Below the pieces are notes generated by a model. The model searched no databases and was not told the DNA's origin. It was given only the letters and a program-made list of their open reading frames with translations. From Orobanche coerulescens (lineage: Eukaryota; Streptophyta; Magnoliopsida; Lamiales; Orobanchaceae): a stretch of 64,000 bases of DNA. Shown piece by piece: positions 11,295-23,225 of this stretch. A program made the position numbers and the translations under genes. The stretch lies in the NCBI GenBank assembly GCA_033398695.1, contig CM065803.1, forward strand, positions 50,583,501-50,647,500. The letters are read 5' to 3'. Every line of letters begins with the position of its first letter. The stretch's first letter is position 1.

Positions 11295-12962
11295 ACTCTG
11301 TAACACCCCAAACTAGGCGGATATTACAGTGCCGTGAATCCCCCAACTGGGACCCACTAGGCGAATGAAAATGATAATTAAATAATATAATTGTAGTACT
11401 GAATCACATTATATTACCAAATACTCCGATGAGGAGTTTAAGTACAACACACCAGGACAATACCGAATACTAGTATATTTTATATGAAGATAAAATACAC
11501 GACACTGAATGAAACGGAGTATCCAAATGAAAGTCTGCAGCGGAAAATAAAGGACAATAACATGAATAACTGAAAGATCGGGGCCCCCTACTAGTATCAC
11601 TGGGACTCCTTGACGTCAGCGTGTTCTCCCCGTACTTTTGCCTTGCCAAGACCTGAAAAACAGAATCCCCAAACGGGGTGAGTTACACAGAACAACAATC
11701 CTCAAGGGTTGAAAATACACAATCATGATTATATAAGAAGTTATGAAATATCTTGTCGAAACATACGCAATCAAACATGCTATATGAATCAACTAACAGT
11801 ACGGCTCAAAGGTTGTCGCCACACTACGCCCGGGATGGAAATGTGTCCGTGCACAAGCCACCAACGAGTATCGATCGAATACACGTGTGGTCTTGTACCT
11901 AATCAGTCTCACGAGACAATATGACTCGTGTGCACAGTCCAATGTGAGGCCAACAACCAACACACGACTTAAAACGTGCCCGACATGAAAATCCAACACA
12001 TACCAACTGGCACGCCAGTATGACCCGGAATGCCACGATATAACAAAAGTGACATCGAAAATGAATAATGACTCACCGAGATGGAATGATAGTGAAATAA
12101 ATGACAGCTCAACGAAATGATTGGAACCGTCGTTCCTTATGACTGAAGTTATTAATTGACAATAACAAGTTTGATACGGTTAATACAATGATGAATGAAT
12201 TATGATTATGAATGAACAACAACAAAAGGGATGAATATCCTTTTAACCGAGTAAGAATTAACTTACTCAACACCGGTGACAATTATCCTTCCACGAACAA
12301 CGTCCTAATTGAGATATCGGTCGCTCGAACAACCTTGAATAATTCAATTACCAACAATCCGTTCAATATACGAATCAAACACGAATATAACGAACTCAAA
12401 ACGCCAATACGACTAAACCAAGTCCATTGAGGCATTAAATCAAACACGTTGCGTCCAAACTCCGATTGTTTACAATCAAACCTCAATATACCAATATCAA
12501 ATCCCCCAAGAAATGTTTCAAACCAACAAAACATCTCCAATACGATTAATAATCCAAAACGAATATCCAAAAACGTGATTATAACGACAATTAATCGAAA
12601 ACCCCCAATTTCAACTCGATATTCAAAGTGTTCTTGAATAATTCCTCAATAATCCAATGAATCCTTATACAAACTCATAATCATATACATATTCCTTCAT
12701 ATAACATGATTATAACGTCCAAACATCATATCTCAACACAAAATCGAAATCTAAGGTGTTGAAGAATATTACCTTTGAAGATCCAAACACTTCGATCCGA
12801 TGAAAACGTGTTAAATCGACTATCCAAGCTTCCCAACGAAATAAGATGATGAAATCCGAAAACACAAGTGATTGATGATGACAAAATATCTCCCTCAAGC
12901 TCTCTCTCTCGGACAAGATGAAGGAAAGGAATGAAAATGAGGAAAAATGTCCCGGCCGAGTC

Positions 12963-12970
12963 CTTAAATA
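12963..12970 (-). promoter_or_regulatory. Element B LTR TATA-like box
   Basis: The minus strand reads TATTTAAG followed by GACTCGGCC, then ACATTTTTCCTC. This mirrors the downstream context of A's TATA box (GCCGAGTG, then CATTTTTCAC). It lies immediately downstream of the palindrome array. Confidence 0.55.
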
Positions 12971-12974
12971 CTGC

Positions 12975-13555
12975 CGGAAGTTACGGCCGTAACTCGGCCC
13001 TCTTACGGCCGTAACATTCCAAGTCAACGGCCTTACGGCCGTAACCGGCCAACTCGTACGGCCGTAACTCGGCTTCGTCCGAAAGCCTGCCGACAGACTT
13101 ACGGCCGTAACCGTCCCTGAGTTACGGGCATAACCCGCCTTCGTCAAAAACATCCGTCGACATCCTTACGGCCGTACCGCACACCTTACGGCCGTAACTC
13201 GGATGATACGGCCGTATCCGGCCAAACTTACGGGCGTAATCCGCCTTCGTCAAAAATGACCAGGCATCTTGCCTGCAGCGTACGGCCGTATCCGGCTAAG
13301 CCTTACGGCCGTACCTGCCTTGACTTACGGCCGTATGCCGCAACCCTTACGGCCGTAAGTCACCCTTCGTCGACAACACCTGAAATTTACGAACACCACT
13401 TACGGCCGTATCCTCCCCTTCTTACGGCCGTAACTCGCCTTCGGCCAAAATGCCTGGGCAGCCTGCTGGACCACGTACGGCCAGAATCGGCCCGACCTTA
13501 CGGCCGTACCGTGAACTTACGGCCGTATCCCGGAACCTTACGGCTGTAACTCAAT
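12975..13555. repeat. Array of TTACGGCCGTAA palindromes in B promoter LTR
   Basis: About 17 perfect or one-off copies of the 12-bp palindrome (core ACGGCCGT) within 580 bp, spaced roughly 20-60 bp, in otherwise unrelated spacers. The array sits in U3, just upstream of the TATA-like box. The left LTR has the same array in degraded form. Confidence 0.9.
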
Positions 13556-13900
13556 GCTGGCCAAGGTGAATAAAACCGATAACTCCGATTCCTCGCTACG
13601 ACTGATGAATGATCCGACATACCATACGAATGTGAAAGTGAACAAGTCTAACACGAGCCAAAGATGATACTCCCAGTACAAGGCTATCAATCACAATGAA
13701 AATGATAATACTCCCGTCTCGATCTATACGGAGATGAAATGACGATCGGTAATTGATATACGATTACAACATGCCAACAGTGAACGCGAATGAATGATTC
13801 ATGAATGATGAGTGATTATTAATGAGTGAAAATTACTGAGCGAAAATTACATACTGATAATTACTGAATGAAAATGAATGAATTACAACCGGGTATTACA

Positions 13901-13905
13901 GCCGT
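13901..13905. repeat. Target-site duplication of element B (right), GCCGT
   Basis: Exact match to 4072-4076. A's LTR resumes after it. Confidence 0.9.
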
Positions 13906-15363
13906 AAGGTGTCGATCATTATGACCGTAATGCCTGGCCGAGTAACGGCTGTAATGCGCATGGGTGTTTCGAGAAATAGCTGATAAGGACCCGTTACAGC
14001 CGTAATGTACTGCCGGTTACGACCGTAATACACTCGGCTATATAAGGCCGAGTGATGGGTCACAATGTCATTTTTCACATTTTTCCTCCTCCTTCGCAAT
14101 TCTTCGATAGATTTTGAGAACTCTGATCAGGAGTGTCATTGTGCATCATTTTGGGGAGTTTGATTCGTGTCTAACATCATCCTTCACTCGAGTTCCGTCT
14201 GGATCAAGATAAAAATTCGTTCTTGTTCCTAGTTCTTCATATTTAGGGCTTTTGTTAAATTCTTTGATTTTAATCCATTCTAGCCTTGATTGGTGTTAGA
14301 TTATAATGTTGAAATCATAATCCTTCGTTTTTCTCCTAAATTCATGTATTAAATTCCAAGTTTTCTTCCGTAGCTTGAACTCGAACCACGTTGTCTTCGT
14401 AGTGTTCAATTAAATGTCTTTAAGGGTAAAACTTAGAGTAAATCCTTCCGTTTTCATGATGTGGCATTTTATTTGGTATTTTGTTGAACTAGGATTGAAT
14501 TGTTGAAGGAGTTCAGACCGTACGTTCTCCCATTTGTTGTTTCTTGTAGCATTCAAATCGAGGCAAGTACTTTGATTTTGTTTAATGTACTTCGTGTGAA
14601 TATGTGAAAAATGTGGTTTTGTGAAAAGTGGTAATTTCAGAAAATGTGATTTGTGCCAAAGTGATGTTTTCAAAAGTGCGACTTGAGGTCGTGTGCCAAG
14701 TAAAACCAGCAAGGGTCCCCTGGGTTCCGTAGACCGAGGCTTCTGCGGTCCACTTGGCTGGGTTTGTACAACAAGAGAGGCCTGACGAGGACTTCTGGGG
14801 AGAGGTATGTATCCCGCGTGAGATACAATACCTGTACAGCCCCCGTTGATATTTTGTGATGATGATTCTGATGTGGTATTCTGGAATATCTGTGATGGCA
14901 CTGTGATTTCTATGATCTATTCACTTGTTGTACATATTCTAGAATCATTGTACTTGCACCGGCTTCTTGCTGACCCCTTCGGGGGTGGATATACTTGTTG
15001 TGTATTCAGGTTCAGGTCCAGCGGGAGAGCCAGCACAGGGCGGACACGAGCTTGGTCGGCAGCATTGATACTGTGTATCATTTTGAGTTGGTGGTCGTGT
15101 TGTCATGGTCAGGGTCCTGTTTTGGTTTTGTACTCGCGCGGGTACTGTCATGTGATGTATATTGTGTTGTTGTTGATTGTTGATGACGTTGTTGTATCAT
15201 TTGTGAGCTGTTTCACCAGTCGTGATCTTTCGGGACGATGTTTTGTTTGGTCTTGTGATGTATGTCATATTGTTAATGTGTCTTATGTTGGTCTAAGCCT
15301 GATAGGTTCTCCAAAAAGGATCTACGATGCTGTAATATCTCCATAAATCACGGGGGTGTTACA
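13906..15363 (+). repeat. Element A 5' LTR, second segment
   Basis: Continues A's LTR to GGTGTTACA at 15363. It aligns with the remaining 3' LTR pieces (21324-21397, 30107-31338, 43609-43808). It contains the promoter (14031-14054). A frame of up to 166 codons at 14846-15346 has a counterpart in the 3' LTR only because LTRs are duplicates. Confidence 0.9.
14031..14054 (+). promoter_or_regulatory. Element A TATA box inside a perfect inverted repeat
   Basis: TATATAAG (14039-14046) is flanked by the exact 8-bp arms CACTCGGC (14031-14038) and GCCGAGTG (14047-14054). The 3' LTR keeps both arms around TATATATG (30158-30181). The palindrome boxes end just upstream. Confidence 0.8.
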
Positions 15364-15368
15364 AAATA

Positions 15369-15380
15369 TGGTATCATAGC
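15369..15380 (+). promoter_or_regulatory. Element A primer-binding site
   Basis: TGGTATCATAGC, five bases after the LTR, matches iMet-tRNA type primers with one mismatch. The leader that follows (TTTATGGATACCTAGGCT) is shared with element C. Confidence 0.8.
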
Positions 15381-16297
15381 TTATGTTTATGGATACCTAG
15401 GCTGTTGGTGTTTTGGGTCTGTTAAAGTTTAGTCGGTCTTTTGTTTATGCTATCACCGGTTTGCTGCCACCTCGTGCTGCCTGTGTTGGAAGTCCCTTCG
15501 GAGGTTAGTTATTCCTTCGTTTCGGGAATAATTGTTGATTGTTGTAATCTTTCATCTCCTCAATCTTCCCTTATCCTTCAATATGGGTGAATAATTTGTA
15601 AACTGAGACAGCTGTATTCATATAATGAATGATGTCGGTCGACAGATACGTTTGAGGATATCGTAATTATCTTAATTTTGGTATCAGGCATATCATATGA
15701 GAGCATTACTGGGATGAGTACACATATTCAGTATGTTGGGACGACAAGCAGGAGCATTTATAAAGGGTTATCATAGAAGCCATAACATGCACTAAGTCAA
15801 GGATCTAGCGTATGCTAAGATGTTAGGTGTAGCGTACGCTATATGTCATGTATATCGTACGCTATGGGAGATATTGGTTAGGGTTCAGGTTATGGCCGAC
15901 TAGTGGGACCCGTGGTCGGCAACTTTTGGCGTAGAGGTGGACAAGGCAAGTCAATAATTAAGCTAACGTACGCTATGGATTGCACATTACATATGTTAAA
16001 TGGGTGAGTTACTATAGCAAGTCAACGACTTTATTACGTATGCTAATGCATGGGCTTTTCGTACGTAAGTCATTGAAGGAATTAAAGCAGCAGCCTCTGG
16101 ATTGTTGTTGCCTACGCTATCGAAATCAGAACGCGTACGTGAGGCATTGATCGCGAATGTTGGTGTTGCATGTTGTACGTAAGGAAAGCTGACAGTGACC
16201 TCTGGATTAGTGTTACGTACGCTATCAAGGTCAGATAACATACGTAAGGAGTGTTACGTGCATTAGGTTGTTCGTATAGCATCTGTAGTGACTAGAG

Positions 16298-16307
16298 CTT
16301 ATAAATT
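16298..16307 (+). promoter_or_regulatory. TATA-like box of the inverted E-like LTR
   Basis: CTTATAAATT lies immediately downstream of the dyad boxes at 15790-16260, the same arrangement as in E. Confidence 0.45.
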
Positions 16308-19043
16308 TGTGAGGTCTCCATCACCTTGGTATTTTTATAAGTTCAACCTCGCTCCTTAGCTCTTCAACCCTTCGAGACTGATTTTGCCTCTCCTAAATCG
16401 ATCATGGACTGGAGAGCATGGATTGGAGCAGGAGATGTGGAGTTATAGTTGATTCTTGAGATGTTCATTGGTGTTGAACATTTTCTTGAGGTATGTCGAA
16501 CCATTCTACACTTTATTTTCGGATTTTGATGTTGCTATTGATGATTACATCGTATGATAATAGATTATGGGAGCGTTATGATAAATTTTGGTATTTCACG
16601 GAAATCTGTGTTGAGGAAAATGATATATATATTGGATTATGTTGTTTTGTTATGAGCATGATTATGGAATTATGGTGTTTTTGGTACATATCACATTGAG
16701 AGGGAGTATGTTGAAAGTTATAAATGGTTTTAGATATAGTTATGGATTTGATATTTAGAAACCAATATTATATTTATCATAGTGGTGGATTTCGGATGTT
16801 CTTGAAGAAACACGAATCGTGATATGAGGTTGAAACTGGAGAGATTGTGGTTAATCTTGGAATATGATTATTCATAATATTGAACTGTTCGGATAGTTCG
16901 GATTTGTCGATGGTATCGGTATCAGTGTTTTCCTATGGATTTAGTAATATGAACAAGAAGGAACATTGTTAATTCGAATTTGAAGTCGAAGCTGGAAGTG
17001 AGAATGTTAATACCCTTGTTATTAGTTTGAATTGATTATTAGTATGATTATCGGATTTCAGACTTATGTTGTTAATATGAGTTCGTAATTGGTCGAAGTA
17101 TTGTTGAATCTTTGGGTTTTTTGGTTGGTTATACCGGTTGTTGATTATTATTGAATGTGTTGTTAATCGATTGTGATAGTTGATCGATGACTATAACAGT
17201 TGCGTAGAAGTTGAGAGTGGAGAACTCGTTGATTGCCTTAGTTGGGACGGAGGAGCTCGTAGACGAACACAATGGGTTTGTAACGGATTCATTGTATCGG
17301 TGTTGAGGCAAGTTTATACTCGTTCAGTTCATAATGTTTAATGAATGGTTTTAGTTTCATTTCGTTTATGATTCATATAACAGTGATATTGTAAATGTGA
17401 ATTTATCGGGATAGTGGGTTGTATATTGTGCTTTGGTTTGGATTAAATCATAATGTATATGATTTAAATGTGTTTGGTGAAGATGGAGATGTGAGTCATC
17501 TTTAGTCGGTGATATGAAATGTCGGATATCGAGGATAGTTATCGTGTCGACATTGATGTCAGGATGATGGTTTATGGATGTTAATGGACTATACCTCATT
17601 CGAGATTATTCAATAGTTGTATATTAGTTCAGGGATGTTTGTTCGTAGAAAGGATATTATCTCCTGCTTTGAGGTAATTAGAGTGTTATTCAGTTATGAG
17701 GATAATTATTCTGGTGAATTTTTTTATGTATTGTATGTTGACGGTTCATATAATGAGATTCTTATTGGTTTTCCATGAGGAATGTTGAACCCATGACCAT
17801 TATTTAATATTAATAGTTACGTTGTTCGACCGGTTGAGGGACGTTGATTCCAGGCTATTGTTTGGTATTGTCGATCGTGATGATTGTTCATTTGAGACGA
17901 TAATTCCAGGACTGTTGCGTGAGATTGTTGATCTTGTTGATCATTCTTTGGGGATGATAATCCTCGGATGATTGTTTTGAATATTATTGGTCATGTCAAG
18001 CTTTCATCATTCGTGTGTCGTTGTTCACTTTGGTGAGCCTTTTGATCCTTATTAGATGAGTTTTCCTTGAGTTTCGTTGTCATGTTGCATCGCGACATAT
18101 CTGGAGTCATATCTGTGTGCCGAATGGTTATTGTATAGGATTTTTAGTCGGGCACACGATGGTCATGCGTGGATGTTTCCACATTGGACCGTGCACACGA
18201 GACGTTACTTCTTGAGGCTAATTAGGTACATATCCCACGTATATCCTGGATTCGGTATACGGGGTGGACATGTGCACGGACACATTTCCGGATCGGCCGT
18301 ACTGTGACGTCCATCTTTGAGCCATATGGATTGGTCGTTCATCCTTCATTTATGATTGAGTATATTCATCGGTTTGTGATTGGTTGTTCATACACCCGAG
18401 GAGCATGTCCGAAAGTTGGGTTTGTTTCTTCAAGGTCCACTGTATGTAAATTATATAACGTTTTGAGAATGGTATTATCTAGTTTATCTGTCCATGTGGT
18501 TCTTTGTTGATCTTGTCTGAAGTTTACCATATTGATGGTATTCTCGGTCGTTGTTGATCCTTCGTTGATCGTGTTTGGAGTTTGTCATGTTGATGGTATT
18601 CTTGGTTGTTATTGGTCATTTGTTGATCGTGTTGCAGTTTATAATGTCAATGATATTCTCGATTGATCATGGTTATTGATCGTATGAATGTTCAGACTTT
18701 GTGACGATGTTTCGGGATTTTGCTGTCTTTGGTCTACAGATATATCGTGTATATTTGGTTCCTATCAGGATTGGTATTTGATTGTGCGACCCGACAGATA
18801 GGATTTGGCACGGATGAATTATTCTTCACTTGTAAGTTATGATGATGTTTTGAGAATTCATGATATTCTTTTAATACAGTACAGACGGTGGTATTTAAGT
18901 TCATTCGTCAATTGAGAGTGTGAGATGTGGATTGTGATGAGGATTGAATTGTTATGGGTTTCCATGAGTTGGTAAGATTATGATGGTACTCGGATATGGA
19001 GCTAGTAGCGGTCGTGAAGAGGTGAGCTTTCCGGGTGATACTA

Positions 19044-19048
19044 GTTAT
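19044..19048. repeat. Target-site duplication of copia solo LTR, GTTAT
   Basis: GTTAT at 19044-19048 is repeated at 20278-20282, exactly flanking the LTR. Confidence 0.85.
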
Positions 19049-19588
19049 TGGTGGAGCAAAATCGAAATTTGCGTCGTTGTGTGAAAGCGTAAAAATAAAG
19101 TGCGGAAATTAACGAGACATGGATATAGAGGTTTGGCCAAACGTGCCTACGTCCTCTCTCTTGGTATCTTTTACTCTAGGATGAAGATCAAAACCTCTGC
19201 ACCTCTCTTCTATCGGTCGAGGGATTACCGTTACAAGATTGTCTTCTATCGGTCTGAGTAAAACCGTTCTCTTACTTGTCTTTTTGTCGGTCCAAGTTAA
19301 ACCATTTTCCTTTTCTATTGGACAAGGAATAAACCACTCTAGCTTTCTATCGGTACTAGATAAACCTCACTAAGATAGCGATTGCGATTCTAATAATGAT
19401 GGATCCTTGATCCTAATAACACCGAATCCAATCGTATCTTTTCTTTTACCTCTCGTGTATGTGTTGAATGTATAAACACTCAAACTAACAATATAAGATC
19501 AATATTACAACAACAATATAATGTATATGAATGTCAAATCAATGTCTTGAATACTTGAAGTTGTTGTGTGGATTAATACCAAGGATGT

Positions 19589-19601
19589 GGTATTTATAGC
19601 C
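19589..19601 (-). promoter_or_regulatory. TATA box of the copia solo LTR
   Basis: The minus strand reads GGCTATAAATACC, nearly the same as in Copia1 (CCTATAAATACC). The dyad-box array lies just upstream. Confidence 0.6.
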
Positions 19602-19639
19602 TTTTTCTTCAAACTATCCGTTGCTGACTTTTGACTTGC

Positions 19640-20150
19640 TAGCGTGCGCTAGCTCTTCTTCTTAGCGTGCGCTATCGCGCATTTTTACCTTAACATACGT
19701 TATGAATTCCATGTAGCGTACGTTAATGATTTGTAATTCCAGACCAGTGGCTACTGTCCATGACATTTAGCGTGCGCTAATATTTCCTTGTAGCGTGCGC
19801 TAATCTTGCATCATTGCATGCGTCATATATCCGTTTATACTTTTGACTTTGCTTCAGAATATTTCCAATGGATTGATTGACTTGATTTCAAACACATTAG
19901 CGTGCGCTATTCCTCATCCTTAGCGTGCGCTATGATTTCGTCATTGCTTACGTCATTCTGTGTTTGAATGTCTTCACAACGGTAAAATAACCTTCGATAG
20001 CGTGCGTTACTCTGCATGTGTAGCGTGCGCTATCTTCACTTTCTAGAGTGCGCTAGTCCATCAGGTAAGTCATTCAGGTAGCTTCTTAACTTGTCTGATC
20101 TGCAGATAACTCTCGTTAGCGTGCGCTATTCTTGCGTGCGCTAAGCATGT
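19640..20150. repeat. Array of TAGCGTGCGCTA boxes in a copia LTR
   Basis: About 13 copies of a 10-14 bp near-palindrome (AGCG, 2-nt centre TG or TA, CGCT) within 510 bp, with flanks TTA/TAA or A/T. The same box fills the U3 of Gypsy elements C and E. Confidence 0.9.
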
Positions 20151-20859
20151 ATTTTGTTCAGATTTTTGCGTCTTCGTCTGCCTCGATGTTTTGCTTCGCC
20201 TCCATGTTGTTTTGTTGTGTTTAGCAACTTAATCATCAAAACTCTATTTATGAATATGTTGAATAAATATTCCAACAGTTATGACATGTAATGGGGAATC
20301 GAGTATTGTTGCTGAATGATTATTTTCTGCTGCAAATGTATTTTTAACTGCTTGTTATAACCATTGCATGAGTATTTGTAAATGGCCCTTTTGATATTTT
20401 GCAACTCAAGTTATTTCAGAAAATCGTTTTGTAAACTTATGTCAATACGTATTACGGTGGTTTAACATATACTCGTGAAATTGTTGGGTTTTGGTATTTT
20501 GGTTTTGTACTTCCAAATGATATTTTATGACGATATTTCATAAATGAATCCAATAAAGTCTTTCGAATGTTTTTAAAGGAAATTACCGTTAATTGTCTTT
20601 TGATGTGTTTTAAATGATTTCGAAAACAATTTTTCGCCTTATGGGATCCGGCGCGGGGGTCCACGACGCTGTAGTATTCCCTGATATGTTGGTATTGTGT
20701 TGAGACTTCGTATAGGAATCGTATGCTAGTATCACGGAAGATCCTCAACTTCACGTACCCGTAAGTATATTGCTTTGGTTAGTCGCTTGTGGTAGCGATT
20801 AATTGTTTTTGTGATGAAGTTGGAAATTTTTATTGAGATGTTGGTTGTAACTGGATTTC

Positions 20860-20896
20860 AAGTTTCGGGACGAAACTTCTTTTTAGGGAGTAAGGG
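20860..20896 (+). promoter_or_regulatory. Element A pre-PPT hairpin and polypurine tract
   Basis: The arms AAGTTTCG and CGAAACTT with loop GGA lie at 20860-20878. TTTTTAGGGAGTAAGGG follows and abuts the 3' LTR at 20897. Confidence 0.8.
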
Positions 20897-21397
20897 TGTA
20901 ATATCCATGTATGTTATTATCAAGATATTTTAATTCTGGACGTATTCCACTGAGATTTGGGTTGTGAGTTTTCCATTATTATGGTTATATGGAATCGTGT
21001 GTATCGACGATTGGAATTGGAATGTTTGTCGTTGGAAATTTTTGAATTTATGATTTTCGGATTGTGTTTGTTCTGATCGGACCGTCGGATTTGTGGTTTG
21101 AGGGCTACGGCCGTAAGGATGCCGAGTTAAGGCTGTAAACGGGCGTTACGCCCTTTAGGCCTTGCCGATTACGGCCGTAAGGCATTGCGGGTTATGGCTG
21201 CAATGTACTCGTAGAAGTTGGGCAGTAGGTCGGCGGGACTCGTTGCGTCCGTAAAGGTGTGCTGGTAACGGCCGTAAGGTACAGGCCAAGTACGGCCTTA
21301 AGGGGATGGACGAGTACGACCGTAAGGTGTCGATCATTATGGCTGTAATGCCTGGCCGAGTAACGGCCGTAATGCGCCTGTGTGTTTCGGGCAGTAG
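20897..21397 (+). repeat. Element A 3' LTR, first segment
   Basis: Starts TGTAATATCC and matches 3665 onward. It is cut at 21397/21398 by element C (TSD AGTAG at 21393-21397). Confidence 0.9.
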
Positions 21398-21960
21398 TGT
21401 AACACCCCCAAGATATTCGAGGTGTATTACAGCGCCGTGGACCCCTACATGGGACCCACCAGGCTAACACAATAAAACACCACTCGACTAACCATCTCGG
21501 TTAGCAAGGAAACAACTATTAACAACAAGAACATAAAACAACACGTCCGGTACAACCGGCATAATAAACATCAACCGACAAATACAGTAACTCCAAGGAA
21601 GTCCAAACACAATCCGAAAAGAAAAGCCTAAGTACTCGCGAGTACAATCTATAAGTTTACAATTTGGAAAACATCCACATCAAAAGAGACAGTGGGAAAT
21701 AACAAGACTCAATTGCACATGTCAACAACCTTGGCCAACATCCTCGTACCATCCCAGCGCCCGCTCGTCTGGCTGAACATAACCTGAAATCCATAACAAG
21801 AATTTCCCCGACAACGGGTCCCCAAAGGGGTTAGCAATTACTCTAGTACAAGTATTCAAGGCAAACCAATCGCTTACACATTTCATAGTACATGCACCAA
21901 AATCATTTCGAAAACCAAAACAAGACATGTCTTTTCCGGAAACAAACAGTCAAATAATTT

Positions 21961-22124
21961 GCCTTGGGAACAGAGTAATATCATAGATTCCCGCACGAGG
22001 CCTCTAAGGACCCTCCCGCACTGGCTACATTACAAAAATAAAACACGCACATGCATCGCCTTGGGAACAGAGTAATATCATAGATTCCCGCACGAGGCCT
22101 CTAAGGACCCTCCCGCACTGGCTA
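21961..22124. repeat. 97-bp-spaced direct repeat in C LTR (left)
   Basis: A 67-bp unit beginning GCCTTGGGAACAG occurs at 21961-22027 and 22058-22124. The same pair sits in the right LTR at 28267 and 28364, so the duplication is older than this insertion. A shared phrase, CGTCGGGCCAACACGAGGTG, follows it; E's LTR has nearly the same phrase. Confidence 0.9.
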
Positions 22125-22804
22125 GCTAAACAAACTCGTGAAATCCAGGGCGGCAGCATAGATTTCCCTCCTTGACCCCGTCGGGCCAACACGAGGTGAG
22201 TTACACACAAGTAATATACATCACCATTTCATGTTAAGCTTAAAGGTTTCCAAAAATACTTGCCTTGAATTATTGACGACGCAACGGAAAGGAAAGTCGC
22301 CGACGAACGCTAGGAACCAATGAAACCGAACCTAACGATTCGAAGAATACAATCACAACCATTTCTAAATGAATATGGAATTGGAATACACCCGAAAACC
22401 CGCCTACGATTCATGTATATTCGTATATAAACAACAACGAGGGCGGACCACAACCAAACCCTCTCGATTCCGTAAAAATCACGAAATATACCATGAATCC
22501 GTAGGAAACTAAGAATATCAACAAGATTAATCATATTCATCATGAATTAATCGACAAAACGGAAACGAATCGGACAAAACGCGAAAATCCCCAAATCTAC
22601 CCAAAAGTAGGGTTCTAAAGATCTAACCTTGATTATTTGGATCGAAGGATGTTATAGGATGATTGATCAACGATATAACCTCAAGAACTTCATGGATTTG
22701 TTGTTCAACAACATGGTTTCGTCTCCTCCGAAACCCCACCATGACCGAAGAGAAATGAAATGAAAAATGACGGAGAAAGTCGGTCTGTCATTTTTTATCT
22801 TGGG

Positions 22805-23225
22805 CCGGAACTAGCGTCGCTAGCCTTCCCGACTAGCGTGCGCTATCGGCCGGCATCGGCCGAGCACACTCGGCCATGGCCCGCCGCGACCGGCACCACC
22901 GACCAAATCTGCCGACCGTGACTCGGCCGACTCCGCTGGCGTGCGCTACGGCCGGAAGCTGCGCGCTAGCTGGCATCCGGTGAGCCACTGGATCGACAAC
23001 TCCTCCGTGCGTACGCTAGTCGTCGGCCGGCGGCGCTACCCTGCCGGTTAGCGCGCGCTCGACCGGCGATGGCGTGCGCTACCGCCGATCTGGCCGAGTC
23101 GAGAACCTCGAATACCTCTGTCTGTGCCCGATAGCGTCTGGCCGACTCGGCAGCGTGCGCTTACAGCTGCCGAGCTAGCGCAGCAGGCCCCGGCCGTGGC
23201 GTGCGCTTACGCCGGTTCTGCCGTG
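22805..23225. repeat. Dyad-box array in C left LTR
   Basis: About ten AGCGTGCGCT or partial boxes among GC-rich spacers. The boxes are imperfect compared with 29120-29530. Confidence 0.75.

Larger units (their letters stand above)
4077..13900 (-). mobile_element. Element B: Tekay/Del-like Ty3/Gypsy chromovirus, decayed
   Basis: Complete element of 9824 bp: two LTRs (4077-6628 and 11299-13900), PBS at 11283-11294, gag (10765-10076), RT, RNase H, integrase and chromodomain (9120-6664) and a polypurine tract next to 6629, all reading on the minus strand. The chromodomain fused to integrase and the integrase C-terminus place it in the Tekay/Del branch. Gag lacks the capsid part, protease is replaced by a 56-bp tandem array, and about 100 residues between RT and RNase H are missing, so it cannot move on its own. 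It inserted in A's 5' LTR. Confidence 0.92.
11299..13900 (-). repeat. Element B 5' LTR (right copy, 2602 bp)
   Basis: Starts TGTAACACC and ends GTATTACA, next to TSD GCCGT. For this minus-strand element it is the promoter LTR. It holds the cleaner palindrome array (12975-13555) and a TATA-like box (12963-12970). Confidence 0.92.
19049..20277 (-). mobile_element. Copia solo LTR (1229 bp)
   Basis: Begins TGGTGGAGC and ends ATTCCAACA, with matching GTTAT on both sides and no interior, so it is what remains after LTR-LTR recombination. It shares with the Copia1 LTR the CGGTCCAAG..AAACC repeats, a GATCCTAATAACACCGAATC block and the TATA context, so it belongs to the same broad family and orientation. 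A TATA box lies at 19589-19601 (minus). Thirteen TAGCGTGCGCTA-type boxes (19640-20150) sit upstream of that promoter. Confidence 0.88.
15543..20699 (+). repeat. E-like LTR, inverted, inside element A
   Basis: Read on the minus strand, landmarks of element E's LTR appear in the right order: a start resembling E's LTR head (about 20640-20699), the CACGACCGCTAC phrase (about 19000-19025), the TTCATTAAA..CTGAAC/TGCCTC..ACCGAT block (about 17280-17360), a TATA-like box, dyad boxes AGCGTACGCT (15790-16260) and an end resembling E's LTR tail (15543-15700). No gag or pol is present. Limits are approximate and no clear target duplication was found, so this may be an old solo LTR or part of A's own composite interior. 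The stretch 18080-18310 also resembles, inverted, the CTCGTGTGCAC..CCAATGTG block of B's LTR. Confidence 0.6.

Noticed and set aside
12975..13555. CRISPR-like regular repeat array
   Set aside because: Boxes are only 12 bp, spacing is irregular, the same array sits in both LTRs of a plant retrotransposon, and there are no cas genes.
14846..15346. 166-codon plus-strand frame in A's LTR with a counterpart in the other LTR
   Set aside because: It lies in R/U5 and recurs only because LTRs are duplicates. The second copy is frameshifted after about 125 codons and no domain is recognisable.
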